A stretch of DNA of 64,000 nt from Trissonchulus latispiculum (GCA_030248195.1 JASAND010000573.1:1-64000), one strand, 5' to 3'. Counted from the stretch's first letter, positions 24,401 through 33,703 are shown. Made by a program: numbers and translations. Notes: generated from the letters alone by a model not told the origin.

Positions 24401-27400
24401 ATATTGGCTTTCATACACACAGAAACACAAACGTGTTTGTAATGTGTGCAAAACACAATCTGCTAAATCTAACAGGCGTACGTATTATATATTTTAATTC
24501 GGGTGATGCCATTATATTGTAATGCTTAATGCAGCAAACAACAACCATTAAAACGTGAAAATTTAAAAATCCATGAGAAGCTAGAGAACTAAAATTTGGC
24601 AATTTACCGGAGATGTGGGGTTCTAAAAGGCAGGGTTCCTCACAGTGTATTTTGCTCAAAAACGCGTAATTACACACTTTTTCTGGACAATTTCTCAACT
24701 TAGAGACTTAGATAATGTTTTCATCAGGAATTTTTCAAAATTTAAAAATTTCGCCTATATATATGTTACGTACAAAACCCGAAATCGTACAAAACTGGTA
24801 TTGTATGGGTCATTTTGTACAAAACTAGTTTCGTATGGCCTCCCTCGTACAATTCTAGTTTTGTATGGCCTCATTCTTACAAGTCTAGTTTTGTATGGCT
24901 GTGACCGTACAATTCTAGTTTTGGACGTACAAAACTGTTTCAATAGGATTTGGCAAACATTTATTCATTTATTTATTTATGCGCTAACGCGCTCCCCCTG
25001 GAATAGGGAAAATTTGACGGAATGTGTATAATCTTGACATTGTTTGGTCTGTGGCCAGCGGAGGAGTGGACCGATCGGGCTGAAACTTGGTGCGTGAAGA
25101 GCCTGTGGGCAGGGGTACATGCTGTGAAAATTTCAGCCGGATCGGCCGGGTAGATCTTGGGATATGAAAATTGGCCCCCAGCGCAGGTCGCGTTTCTCCA
25201 GCTCACGTAAATATGAACATAGGCTATATATAGGGTGTCGGCCGGTGCCCTGTGGCCGTGACCAGGGTCCGGACCGGTCCAAAATCGATTTTTTGAAAGG
25301 TTTTCAAGTTTGGTATCAAATGAAAGCCCATGGTGAGGCGACCATTTTTTATCATTACAGGACCCCTCTAAAGTGTCCCTAGCGATCTCAGGGGTGAGGA
25401 CAGGTCAAAAATCGATTTATCGAAAAGCTGGCAAATTTGGTATAAATGAAAGCCCTTTGGGAGGTGAACAATTTTTGTCATTGGAGCACTTCTCTGAAGT
25501 GTCCCTAGCGACCTGTGGCGCCCTGGCAAGAGGTCCTAACTGGTCAAGATTTCCAACGTATATATGCCCAATAGACTTACTTTTATCAACGTTTGCAGAT
25601 TATATAAAAACGACTAACAAAAATATTCATATTACTATTTTACGATTTTACTAGAGAATAATAACTAACATTTCAGCGACCCCGATTTACATATAAGGGC
25701 AAGCTTTCAGGCAGTTCCAATTTGTCTATTTCAAGTTACAGAGAGTGCTGCGGCTGCAGCGCAGCACGATAGCAGCACTGCACAGCGACGAGGATACTCT
25801 CATCATGTTCAGCGACCCCGATTTACTATATAAGGGCAAGCTTTCAGGCAGTTTCAAATTGTCTATTTCAAGTTACAGAGCGTGCTGCGGCTGCAGCGCA
25901 GCACGATAGCAGCACTGCACAGCGACGAGGATACTCTCATCATGTTCAGCGACCCCGATTTACTATATATATAAGGGCAAGCTTTCAGGCAGTTTCAAAT
26001 TGTCTATTTCAAGTTACAGAGCGTGCTGCGGCTGCAGCGCCGCAGCGCAGCACGATATCAGCACCGCACAGCGACGAGGATACTCTCATCGTGTTCGGCG
26101 ACCGATTTACTATATAAGGGCAAGCTTTCAGGCAGTTTCAAATTGTCTATTTCAAGTTACAGAGCGTGCTGCGGCTGCAGCGCCGCAGCGCAGCACGATA
26201 GCAGCACCGCACAGCGACGAGGATACTCTCATCGTGTTCAGCAACCCCGACTTACTATATAAGGGCAAGCTTTCAGGCAGTTTCAAATTGTCTAATTCAA
26301 GTTACAGAGCGTGCTGCGGCTGCAGCGCCGCAGCGCAGCACGATAGCAGCACCGCACAGCGACGAGGATACTCTCATCGTGTTCAGCGACCCCGATTTAC
26401 ATATAAGGGCAAGCTTTCAGGCAGTTCCAACTTGTCTATTTCAAGTTACAGAGCGCGCTGCACGGTGCTGCGGCTGCAGCGCCGCAGCGCAGCACGATAG
26501 CAGCACCGCACAGCGACGAGGATACTCTCATCGTGTTCAGCGACCCCGATTTACTATATAAGGGCAAGCTTTCAGGCAGTTTCAAATTGTCTATTTCAAG
26601 TTACAGAGCGTGCTGCGGCTGCAGCGCCGCAGCGCAGCACGATAGCAGCACCGCACAGCGACGAGGATACTCTCATCGTGTTCAGCGACCCCGATTTACT
26701 ATATAAGGGCAAGCTTTCAGGCAGTTTCAACTTGTCCATTTCAAGTTACAGGGCGTGCTGCACGGTGCTGCGGCTGCAGCGCCGCAGCGCAGCACGATAG
26801 CAGCGCCGCACAGCGACGAGTATACTCTCATCGTGTTCAGCAACCCCGATTTACTATATAAGGGCAAGCTTTCAGGCAGTTTCAACTTGTCCATTTCAAG
26901 TTACAGAGCATGCTGCACGGAGCTGCACCTGCAGCGTCGCTGCGGCTGCCGCATCGCAGTGCAACGCAATAGCGGCACCACACGGAGAAGCAAACATGCC
27001 TATCGTGATCAGCGACCCCGATTTACTATGGCTGCCACAAAAAGGCCGAAAATAGCCGTTTTTAGCGACTTTTCCCAACTTTGACCCTGGGCGAGGAACC
27101 ACAGGCGCCATGCAGCCCGAGGGTCACATCCGTCGGTTTCGGCGATATGCTCATCGTTTTCAGCGACCCCGATTTACTATATAAGCGCACCACCAAATGG
27201 CCGAAAAATGCCATTTTAGACGACTTTTTGACAATTTTCTATGTTGGGACCCTCGAAAATTTTCTAAGTCCGAATGTTCGTGAGCCCATGTTTGACAGTC
27301 TGTAAAAATCGCTAGGGGCCGAATTGGGCCAAAATAATCAATAGTGAACAGGTTCATGGTTTCGACAACAAGATAATAATAGGTAAAGGTCGCCCCCATA

Positions 27401-30400
27401 AGGCATGTGAAGAATCCTTTGGTGAGTTACGGGACATAAAGCGTAAAGGAGAAACATCAGAGAAAAAACCCCACCTAGAAAGTATATATATAGGTCTGAA
27501 AAATGAAAATTTTCAAAGTTCATTTTTTCCGGGCAAGTTTGGTATCATTCGAAAGCTCTTGGCCTGGGGATTTCAAAATTGTAAATATTAGCTCTTAATT
27601 CCTCACCGCTAATTAGTTACGCCTAATTAAGCATTTTGAAAACACGCAAAGTGCCTTTTTGGCTCATATTATGGGGGGCTCTCCGAGCTCCCCCATGATT
27701 ATTGGGAATTAATTCTTAAAGCTTCAATGCTTGAAATTATGTATAAACTTGAATAGTAATGAATAAGTGGTTGCCAAATCCTATTGAAACAGTTTTGTAC
27801 GTCCAAAGCTAGAATTGTACGGTCACAGCCATACAAAACTAGAATTGTACGAGTGAGGCCATACAAAACTAGAATTGTACGAGGCGAGGGAGGCCATACG
27901 AAACTAGTTTTGTACAAAATGACCCATACAATACTAGTTTTGTACGATTTCGGGTTTTGTACGTAACATATACATTTTTGAGGGGTTTGCATGCGGTGTT
28001 TTGAATAAACACAACACTACTGAACGAACAACAAACACTTTCGTAAAACGCCTTCTCACCAAACATTTTCAGTTGCTGAAGCAAAATTTAGCTGGATTCT
28101 TGCAAAGTTGGAGTAGGAGCCCGCCTTTCGATAATAAATTGTGTGGTTACTTGATCTACCACGACCTTGTTGCAGATGGTGTTCTGCTGTAGAATGAACT
28201 GATGAACCGAAAGCTTGTTACGGAAAATTAATAAAATCAGTCCTGACGTATCATCGATCGTATGCAGCAGAGCTGCTTACAACAAATTAGCGACTTCGGC
28301 TCTCTGTTAATTTCCATAATTCTATCAAGCCAAAACCACCCCAACGTAAGTTTTCTTGCTGCATTTTAATTCTCTAGCTACCAGGAATGGGCATCGGAAA
28401 ATGGAGGGCTTTCGGAAAAACTCAGGAGTCAGGAGTGTTTTTCCACCAAGTTGGAAAAAGTTTAAAAACTTCGGAAAATTAGCAGGCATTACAGAAAAAA
28501 CCGGGAAAAACTAGTTGTTTCCTATTTTTTAATGGGGTGGGGTCCCCCACTTTTCGAAAGCCCCCCTCCCACTTTTGGCAGCCCACCCCCCATCTTACGG
28601 TCCTAGGTTCGAACCCCCGCTGCCACAAGGCTTTCACAAGTCCCCTTGAGCAAGGGAGTAAGCACATATCGGTTCGCCGTGGGCTCCAGCCAACCCAGCT
28701 GTCTGGGTTTTCTTTAGTAGGGAGGGGTGGGGGGGCGCCCCCCACTTTTTGGGTTCCCCCCCACTTTTTTGGGCTCCCCCCCCCCAATAACTATAAGGTG
28801 CCCAGAAAAAGCAAAATTTTAAGGATTTTTGGTCAAAGTAAGTTTTCAAAAATTTTCCGGCTTCGCCGGAATTTTTTGGTCAAAATCGTCTATTTTGGTA
28901 ATAAAACTTGATTTTTCAGCACTTTCGAGCTTAGTAGTAGCACTATATGCAGAAAACACGTAATTTTTACGGTATTTTTAGCGTTTTCAGCCCATTTGAT
29001 CTTCCCCCACTTTTTTGGCCTAGAGAAAACCCAGGCTGTCTATCCTTAACTGGTCGATAAATGGGTACCACTGCGGTGGGAAGGTAACAGGAGCCTGTGT
29101 TCTGGCGTAATGCCTGATGAAGGGCTGGCCCACCTTCCACAGATGTAGTCAACATTAGAGTTGTCGCTCCTGGCTTCGAGCTGTGAATCCGGAGATAAGC
29201 ACTCTATAACCTTCTGTAGGTTGGAGTTCTCTCCAGGGGTCACTTTACCTTTCTTTACCCCCACGTTTTTGGGGGTCGCCCAAAAGTGTCGAAAAACAGC
29301 TATTTTTTGTGTTTTTACTAAAAATGCTAATTTTTCGCTTAAAATTTTGGTATTACACACCTTGGACTCACCCCCCCCAACTTCCCCCTCCCTAGGGGAG
29401 GGCAAGCACCACCCACTTTCAAAATCCTGAAAAATTGCCAGGGTCCTGCAAAATTTTTTCCTGAAAAACCCAACCCTCCTAGCTCCGTACAAATAGATGC
29501 AGGTAGCTGTGTAGTAATTGCTTAACTTTTTAAATTTTGTCAAGCTGATTCGGAGCAGCTTCTTCAACTTTTGACGTAAATTTAAGTTTTTGATTTTCAC
29601 TTATAAATACGCGGCCTGTAAAATGCATATATACGTACAAGTACAGTACAGCTCATTTCAAAGTGAGTTTGAAGCGATGTCGCAAAAGCAAATTACGCGA
29701 CATTTTTCGCGAAATGTCGTTAATTTTTGGCGACATTTCTCTAAGATTTTGGGAGATTTCGCGAATTTTTAAGCGAAATGTCGCCAATTTCGCGACATTT
29801 CGCCAGATTTGGGACTTCGCCTCAAACGCACTTTGAAATGACCTGTACTGTAATAAGCAAAATGCGAGTAAATTTAATATTTTTAGATAGTTACAAACTT
29901 TTTTCTGAAAAATTGCGATTGCGAAACTTTTTGGAGAGAGTTACAAACTGTTTTCTGAAAAATTGCGAAACTTTTTGGAGAGGTATGCTGGGCTTATTCT
30001 AGGGGCTTTTTCTTGGGGGGGCTCCTTGGGGGCCCCTCCCCCAAAAGTCCGAGGGGTAAGGTATTTTTGGGGGGGCCAAAATTTTTCAGAAAATATGCTA
30101 AAAATAGCGATATTTTTCTGGCATATACTATAAAAGTTAATGTTTGCAGCAAAAATAAGCAGATTTAGTGTTGAAAACGGCAAAAATTAAGTAAAAATCT
30201 CGGAAAATTTTTGAAAATTTGACCTTCTGGGCGATTTTTTCCGGAAAAATTTGGTACCAAAAGGGGCGCCCACTTTTGGGGGGATTTTTGGGGGGAACGA
30301 TTTTTTGGGGGGAAAGGGTGCTTATGGGGGGCCCCCACCCCCCTCACTAGAATAAGCCCAGGGTATGTAACGTTACACACTACCCGTCAGCAAAAAACCC

Positions 30401-31798
30401 TGTTTTCTTAATAAAAAACCAAGATAAGACTACGAAGGTACAAAAGTGGCAAGCGGAATGTCGCTTACTACTTGGAAGGTAAGGGAGCTGCTAAGACACC
30501 CCACACAAACTATATACAAGTACAACTACAACCTACGTACTTTCTGCTTCTACTTGAGCTGCCCAGCTAGACTCGGTTGAAGGAAGAGTGCTAAAAAACA
30601 AAATTATAAAAATATATTAAGTTGATAAAAGAGGAACAAAAGCATCGTGCGACCTACGTCTCATACGTATAATAGGATGAACACTGATTTGCTGATAAAT
30701 AATAATAATAATAATAAATCCTACCCGACATCAACGAGTTCCTCGCAGCCATTTTCTTTTTATCAAAGGGCTGAACTCAAAACCACTTTATATTTTTCTT
30801 TTATATACTACCAAAACTCAGTTTTTGGAACATTTTCAACCTTTGGTTCTATTACAACTTTTTCCCCTACTCGATGAAAGCTTTCAAATAAGTACCATAT
30901 CTACTACGTTTTGGACATAGTTTTCAATTCCGCTTTTTCGGGAATTCCAGTTTTCACAATTTCGGCCATAACTTTTACTGGACTCATTTCCGGCGAATAT
31001 CTCAAGAATCAAAGTTGGTCAGCTCGACGAGCACCATGTCAACCACGCTTGGGAGAAATTTTTAAAAATCCGGAATTTTCCGGGTTCAATATCTCGAAAT
31101 CCGTAAATTTTCAGGAAATTTCGATTTCGGTTTCGAAATCAGCATGGTCGAATTAGTTCTACGAAAAACTTTTGAGCAAAATCCGAAACCAAAAAGTTTT
31201 TACTTCCAAAATCCGGTTTTTCGAAATTCCAGGATTTTCAGTTTTTCGGCTATAACTTTCGCTAGACGCATTTTCAGAAAATGTCGCAAGAAGGAAAGTT
31301 ACTCAGCTCGGCGAGATCTTTCATTTGAGTGCCATATCGACCACTTTTGGAGAAATTTTTCAAAATCAGGAATTTTCAGGGCCGAATATCTCAAAATCCG
31401 GAATCTTTCCGGAAATATCTATTTCGGTTTCGAAATCAGCGTGGTCGAGTTACCCTATGAGCCAACTTTTGAGCGAAATCGGAGACAAAAAATTTTTGAC
31501 CAATTTTTAGAATCGCCTTGGTCCCCCGCTTGCCAATTTAAAAATTCCGGGAGACGTCATTCCCCAGAATCCGGGAGATATCGGGCTACCCTCGCTTCCA
31601 GGAGCACTTCACCCCACCCCCAAGTGAGTACCGACAATTTCTGCCCGATCGGCCCATCCAATCTCGAGAAAAAAGGGGGGGGGGACAAAGTGGTGTCCGG
31701 AATAAATAAAAAACTTAGCCATGGCAAAGAAGTTTGTCTCTTTTTAAAAAATGCGACAACCCAATAATGATAACTTACTCTTCTATTTTTTCTGGCAT
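12497..31798 (-). CDS. EIF3G: Eukaryotic translation initiation factor 3 subunit G, ten coding exons over 19.3 kb
   Basis: RNA-binding subunit of the eIF3 complex, acting in scanning and initiation on the 40S subunit. Exons in transcript order: 31779-31798 (ATG at 31798), 30541-30590, 19529-19617, 15689-15748, 14714-14824, 14239-14413, 13272-13379, 12916-13046, 12560-12666, 12497-12512 (stop TAA 12497-12499). All junctions have GT/AG and matching phase. The total is 867 nt, 288 aa, close to the insect protein and shorter than the human one. Landmarks: SSWAAQVEAE (the SWADQVE box), KYVTEYKF, YKIEKKLVPKAIALRRKWTK with DPPGPN, zinc knuckle CKYCRSPDHHSFAC (C-x2-C-x4-H-x4-C), GTYVSPAMR, then the RRM with RNP2 VRVTNL and RNP1 split by an intron (K/GFAFVTY), ending VEWARPTGT. 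The first and last coding exons are only 20 and 16 nt. The second intron (10.9 kb) is packed with transposons, yet no exon is damaged. Confidence 0.95.
13560..14165. repeat. Probable short element in eIF3g intron
   Basis: G-rich GGGATGGGGTGCC near 13572 and C/G-rich GGGGTGCTCCCGTCCCC near 14158 bracket an AT-rich non-coding interior. The ends are only loosely inverted and no duplication was identified. Confidence 0.3.
14997..15478. mobile_element. CTGGCTT-family short element
   Basis: The termini CTGGCTTATTTCTAGGC and (reverse complement of the right end) CTGGCTTGTTTCCAGGC match closely. The left end also matches the element at 37894-38241, so both belong to one family. It lies in the eIF3g intron between exons 14714-14824 and 15689-15748. 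No target duplication was recognised. Confidence 0.65.
15778..16495. mobile_element. Long inverted-repeat element beside an eIF3g exon
   Basis: The arms at about 15778-15967 and 16358-16495 are inverted copies (shared CATATGTATTTTACAGGCTA and CAACCTGCCTACGAAGACTC) with a spacer of about 390 bp. The left end begins roughly 30 bp upstream, in transcript sense, of the acceptor of exon 15689-15748, so it sits close to a needed splice site. No ORF. Confidence 0.65.
16561..16995. repeat. Tandem satellite, three units of about 147 bp
   Basis: The phrase ACCACAGCACTCCACA recurs at 16564, 16710 and 16857. Each unit contains GGCTTTCATTTGGTACCAAA. Because the unit is about 49 codons long, a minus-strand frame (16328-17080) stays open across the array with a threefold repeated peptide. 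I regard that as a repeat by-product, not a gene. Confidence 0.8.
16996..17660. repeat. Second tandem array, about five degenerate units
   Basis: Units contain GGCAAAGTGGAACCAGC, GAGCTGGGCGCACCAGAAAA and CCTATAGACAATGTTTTGAG, repeating at roughly 100-165 bp, with one short unit near 17331. It directly abuts the 147-bp array. Open frames on both strands through it reflect the repeat. Confidence 0.7.
17661..18512. other. Intronic AT-rich sequence, nothing recognised
   Basis: Within an eIF3g intron. Only short frames without family features are seen. Confidence 0.4.
18524..18856. mobile_element. GATGCAC-ended short element with 11-bp direct repeats
   Basis: ACTTTTGTTTA flanks the element at 18513-18523 and 18857-18867. 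The ends AGGATGCACGGGG and (reverse complement) AGAGATGCACCGGGG are inverted. Both ends are packed with CCCCGG repeats, while the centre is AT-rich. The GATGCACCG terminus resembles hAT-type ends, but hAT makes 8-bp duplications, so the family stays open. Confidence 0.75.
19071..19302. mobile_element. Short element with GGCCGCACCCAGG ends
   Basis: The left terminus GGCCCGCACCCAGG and the right terminus CCTGGGTGCGGCC are inverted. The 232-bp non-coding interior carries AAAAATTTTT and G runs like other short elements here. Target duplication is not clear. Confidence 0.5.
20247..21101 (+). CDS. CR1-type ORF1 protein, PHD-like zinc finger plus L1-like C-terminal part
   Basis: 284 aa from ATG 20247 (MAPPRPQSGT), chosen over the longer open frame because the upstream part is hydrophobic leader sequence. 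Residues of about 16-70 form a C4HC3 PHD-type finger (CKICEG, CSKCSGSIHSRC, MCIGCK). Next comes a Pro-rich linker and a short helical segment, then a region reading NLVLVALPES, VFRDGRPP and IIKIKF that resembles the RNA-binding domain of L1-type ORF1 proteins. A basic ELKDRRAKGENVKIARG tail and an Asn/Pro-rich end follow. Such proteins bind element RNA in the ribonucleoprotein particle. It appears intact. Confidence 0.8.
   Translation: MAPPRPQSGTPNSGIRESCKICEGIVGTADYVLQCSKCSGSIHSRCLGLTDSQFNQLSKMPPDIVNIMCIGCKQSIASLEQRLLAIEARLAAPPTPNAPPVALSEDVIGMIVAKVVNTVMSKMVEVANDITSEAIEADGKKNNLVLVALPESDDVQELQYVHSVCDKLKIDRASVADVFRDGRPPRSPDRSRIIKIKFSNQTSRRSFLTGYKDVRADLGYGESWVRPDLTFRQRQRERQLVSELKDRRAKGENVKIARGQIVVVAVPNSTPSNSNPPPTNSPNQ
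21152..23569 (+). CDS. CR1-type ORF2, endonuclease and reverse transcriptase (main open part)
   Basis: 805 aa are open. An AP-type endonuclease occupies about residues 1-230 (YFNAQSLTNK, ETWLS, VIYRSP, MGDFNLPG, SDHCSVKF). The reverse transcriptase follows at about 430-720 (NYRPISLTSV, QHGFL, VYIDFAKAFDTVS, SGVPQGSVLGPLLF, catalytic LFADDAN). The frame is lost near 23530 by a one-base change after SVIWSPYLLQ. The true C-terminal part continues in another frame to TGA 23920-23922, with internal stops near 23553 and 23788. Target-primed reverse transcription is the expected activity; the missing end may make this copy inactive. Confidence 0.88.
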   Translation: MYFNAQSLTNKFDEFNRILIESKFKIIGVTETWLSPQFPNSLFLQNSEYTVFRQDRHQRGHGGCLLMVNNCVPSKLDFSYSYDGFIEVLGVKILLNEVNILVIVIYRSPATPPATDSQLCDLLNDLNGNSDLLIMGDFNLPGIACAENGLSLNAGIGHANYLHSFWNLGLQQKVRVPTRNNAILDLVLTNDDMLVSQMHVDVPFSTSDHCSVKFALNVTGQEDENVQNTCYSIKKGNYIDMNNFLGSLDWTCLFANDVTVSDMWLTFMNVLDYAMYMYIPKVVCRDSRRNVWSQSTARAYTKKRCLWRRYRQTRTAALLARYKQAAKAAKKAANDEIESRERKILNASNQRSFFNYVNSKLSSKGTIPVLCRNTTLCTSKHEKADILQDHFLSVFTNDDNNLPQFEVRTQHSMTEIDISQEKVYNLLKSLPSKLSTGPDNVSCYFLKRIASSVAEPLTLIFQTSVQTGQLPTDWLSALVVPIYKKGEISDPSNYRPISLTSVVCKVLERIIKDEIAHFLKQHGLLTRSQHGFLSNRSTLTNLLESSRSWFIAKNERKSVHSVYIDFAKAFDTVSHQKLIYKLEKYGISGNVLKWITAFLTGRSQRVKVGDYLSYTGRVTSGVPQGSVLGPLLFLLYINDLPDCIRNGEISLFADDANIFYVLDRSTQFSVGLQEDLDRLYEWSRLWQLNIALNKCFVFVCGTVNNVLPTYRLGDVALDCSLKAKDLGVWMTSNLKVSLQCTEISKKAMRVSACIFRAFKTRKTDFLLRMFKTYVRPIFEYASVIWSPYLLQLKGFNVLTPKEYLK
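23531..23922 (+). pseudogene. Frameshifted C-terminal end of CR1 ORF2
   Basis: It reads YTERLQFLGLKSLEYRR and later FRNPKLWNALPEH, the usual C-terminal motifs of CR1/Jockey-type ORF2, but in a different frame from the main ORF2 and with nonsense codons near 23553 and 23788. It ends at TGA 23920-23922. Confidence 0.75.
24090..24118 (+). repeat. (TTC)n tail of the CR1-type element
   Basis: About nine CTT/TTC units close the 3' UTR of the retrotransposon, consistent with a microsatellite-like 3' terminus. Confidence 0.7.
25010..25560. repeat. Degenerate repeats with the TTTGGTATCAAATGAAAGCC motif
   Basis: Two adjacent units carry TTTGGTATCAAATGAAAGCC (about 25308) and TTTGGTATAAATGAAAGCCC (about 25437), each followed by sequence like AAGTGTCCCTAGCGA. 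The motif links this part to the satellite at 16561-16995. Confidence 0.6.
25674..27185. repeat. Eleven-unit satellite with a TATA-like box in most units
   Basis: The unit start CAGCGACCCCGATTTA (with small variants) occurs at 25674, 25810, 25947, 26096, 26239, 26384, 26538, 26683, 26838, 27010 and 27161, a spacing of 136-172 bp. Most units read TTACTATATAAGGGCAAGC, then CAAGTTACAGAGCGTGCTGC, then a GC-rich palindromic block (CTGCGGCTGCAGCGCCGCAG). The last two units are the most diverged. Frames open across it are repeat by-products. Confidence 0.85.
28536..29480. repeat. C/G-run rich repeats with a possible tRNA-derived SINE piece
   Basis: A Pol III B-box-like GGTTCGAACCC lies at 28606-28616. 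Sequence around it continues to GTCTGGGTTTTCTTTAGT near 28717 and seems to resume at GAGAAAACCCAGGCTGTC near 29022, as if a 300-bp G-run element had split one repeat. No A box was confirmed, so a SINE call is tentative. Further C runs follow to 29480. Confidence 0.4.
29644..29850. mobile_element. TA-flanked MITE of the CGCGAAA family
   Basis: The ends are CAGTACAGCTCATTTCAAAG and the inverse CTTTGAAATGACCTGTACTG, flanked by TA on both sides, as in Tc1/mariner-type elements. The interior is built of TTTCGCGAAATGTCG-like self-complementary words. Relatives lie at 34386-34682 and 44428 onward. Confidence 0.75.
29988..30362. mobile_element. CTGGGCTTATTCTAG short element with 6-bp duplication
   Basis: A perfect 15-bp inverted repeat CTGGGCTTATTCTAG lies at both ends, with GGTATG duplicated at 29982-29987 and 30363-30368. 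The 375-bp interior has G runs of 6-8 near both termini and AAAATTTTT/TAAAAATAGC words in the middle. Partial relatives are at 33884 and 37160-37395. Confidence 0.85.
30850..31510. repeat. Two tandem units of about 290 bp in eIF3g intron 1
   Basis: CGGCCATAACTTTTACT (about 30963) recurs as CGGCTATAACTTTCGCT (about 31247), and GATTTCGGTTTCGAAATCAGC recurs in each unit (about 31122 and 31424). Non-coding; open frames across it follow the repeat. Confidence 0.65.
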
Positions 31799-31884
31799 GG
31801 TGTAGAATGCCGGAACCTTTACGAAGGTTTTTCTGATGCAATAAGTCGCTATACGAATTTACAGAGCCTATGAATACATATTCA

Positions 31885-33700
31885 GGGATCGACCGGAACT
31901 CCAAAAAACCGGAACCGGAACCAGAACTGGAACTAGCTTTAAAGCCGGAGCCGGAACCGGAACCGGAACCGGAACCAGCTCTTTAACGCCACTACAAAAA
32001 TCTAAAAATTTTTCTGACGTTTTGGACAGTTTTTTGCTGAATTTTTTGCTTTTTTGTAGTTACTAGAACATTGTAATAACGTTTGGATTATATTTTATGA
32101 AACCTAGTTTTTTCAATGCATGAACATCAAATTTGCAATTTATTAAAGAGATTTTTGTCTTATAGCTTAGTTAAACTTTACTACATAATATACATAGCTT
32201 TAAAACTAAAATTTAAAATTATTTAGCACACGGTATGAATATGCTATATTTATATATATTATTTGGTCTGTATTTTACATTATATATACGATTTTCGATG
32301 AATCATTTAAATTGAATGCCAGTTGACTTTTAAAAGCAGAGTTACTGGCAAATAAAAGTTAATTTCTTAATTATACATAGTTAAGCTGAATTTTCAATTA
32401 AGCTAAATAAGTAACGAAACTGATTCCGAAATTTTTGAGAGCTCCAGAAACTGCTCTTGCTCTTTCGGCAAAATAAGTCAGAAACTATGTTTAGTTTTTA
32501 TATCGGCTTATCTGATAATTTCTAGCCATAATCAAAAAGTTCATTTAACTTTACTAGAGCTCAAGGAAAGTTGTGGCATTTTCAGACACGCAAAATAAAA
32601 TATACATTTTGCCATTTTACATTTTTTAGAAAACAATAGATGTCCATTACCATTTTTACTTTACTTTTATTTTCTGTGTATTTCAGACAAAATTAAAATT
32701 TTTCTGAAAATTGCTGTTCTTGTACAAATTCCGTATTGTAAAAATCTAATCTGGCTGTGAACTTAGGTAACATCAGCTATATACAAAATTGGACTTGTTT
32801 AAGAACATCGGCTTTTAATTCCATAGCTTGTTATTATATCTCAGTATAATTACTTTGTTATTTGAGTTTTCTGATTAAAATGCAAATGTTTTTGCATGGT
32901 TGAAATATATATATAAGTTTTCATCTATTAAACATATAAGCCAAAAGCGTTTTTTTTCACAAGTTTCAAAGAAAGTCGAAATGTACAATTTCTCCAACTT
33001 GAATTAAACAAAATTTCTTCCTTTGGCCTAGCTTCATCAGGATTTTAAAATTTTAAATGATGTATCTTCAAAAAGATTTTTTAAGAACCCTTGCTGTTTG
33101 TTCCATCCATAATTTTTTAGTAATTCTGTTGATCTGCGCACTGGATTAATTATTAAACAAACAGCAATAAACGTAGTCCATATTTAAAGTCAGTCACTGA
33201 TTAAAACAGTTAAAAAGATTAATTTTAAGCTAAAACTGACATTTGATTATCAACATACCTCCTATAATTTTGAAATAGCATAGGTCGACGCCAAGGCTTC
33301 TAAATAATTTCAACTCGGCATTAGTTATCTTTACACTACTTAAATTTAAAAGTATCGTCGGTCTTGTGCTATCTAATCTGAGTTATTAAGTATTATTTTT
33401 GTTTTATAATATATTAAAATTCATAACAATTATACATTAGGCATTTGACATTCTAAGTAATGTAATGGCGCCGCAGTGAGTACTGAATAAGTCATATTCT
33501 GGTTATAGGAGAATCGCAGTTTTTCAGAAAGTTTTAAGAAGTTTGATAAAATTTTTGAAAATTTTAATAAGAATTTGCTTTTGATAATAGGCTGAAATTG
33601 GTTCCGGTTCCGGTACGTTTTCAAAAAACCGGAACCGGAACCGGAACCAGAACTTAGAAGTACCGGAACCGGAACCGGAACCGGAATTCGATTGATCCCT
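31885..33700. mobile_element. AGGGATC-ended element with GGAACC-repeat termini, 1.8 kb
   Basis: The left end AGGGATCGACCGGAACTCC and the right end (reverse complement AGGGATCAATCGAATTCC) are inverted. Just inside each end are runs of CCGGAACCGGAACC. The 1.6-kb AT-rich centre shows no transposase frame. The right half (from 33356) is inside the long inverted repeat. The termini resemble hAT-type ends. Confidence 0.6.
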
Positions 33701-33703
33701 AAT

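Larger units (their letters stand above)
24760..27972. mobile_element. Foldback-like element with tandem-repeat inverted ends
   Basis: Inverted arms of about 230 bp (24760-24990 and 27740-27972) begin TATATGTTACGTACAAAAC. Each arm is itself a chain of 25-35 bp subrepeats built on TACAAAACTAGAATTGTAC. The arms bound a 2.7-kb core of pseudo-satellite sequence and an eleven-unit array. No transposase ORF is present. The plan resembles foldback (FB/Galileo-type) elements, where long inverted ends are made of tandem repeats; the assignment is by architecture only. Confidence 0.7.

Noticed and set aside
26000..27084. Open frames across the eleven-unit satellite
   Set aside because: The peptides simply repeat the DNA unit; several frames are open at once.
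28600..28690. tRNA gene at the GGTTCGAACCC B box
   Set aside because: No A box, no cloverleaf with paired acceptor stem; at most a tRNA-derived SINE.
30647..31767. Plus-strand frames of 81 and 207 codons in eIF3g intron 1
   Set aside because: They follow the two-unit 290-bp repeat and are antisense to a gene with known exons on either side.
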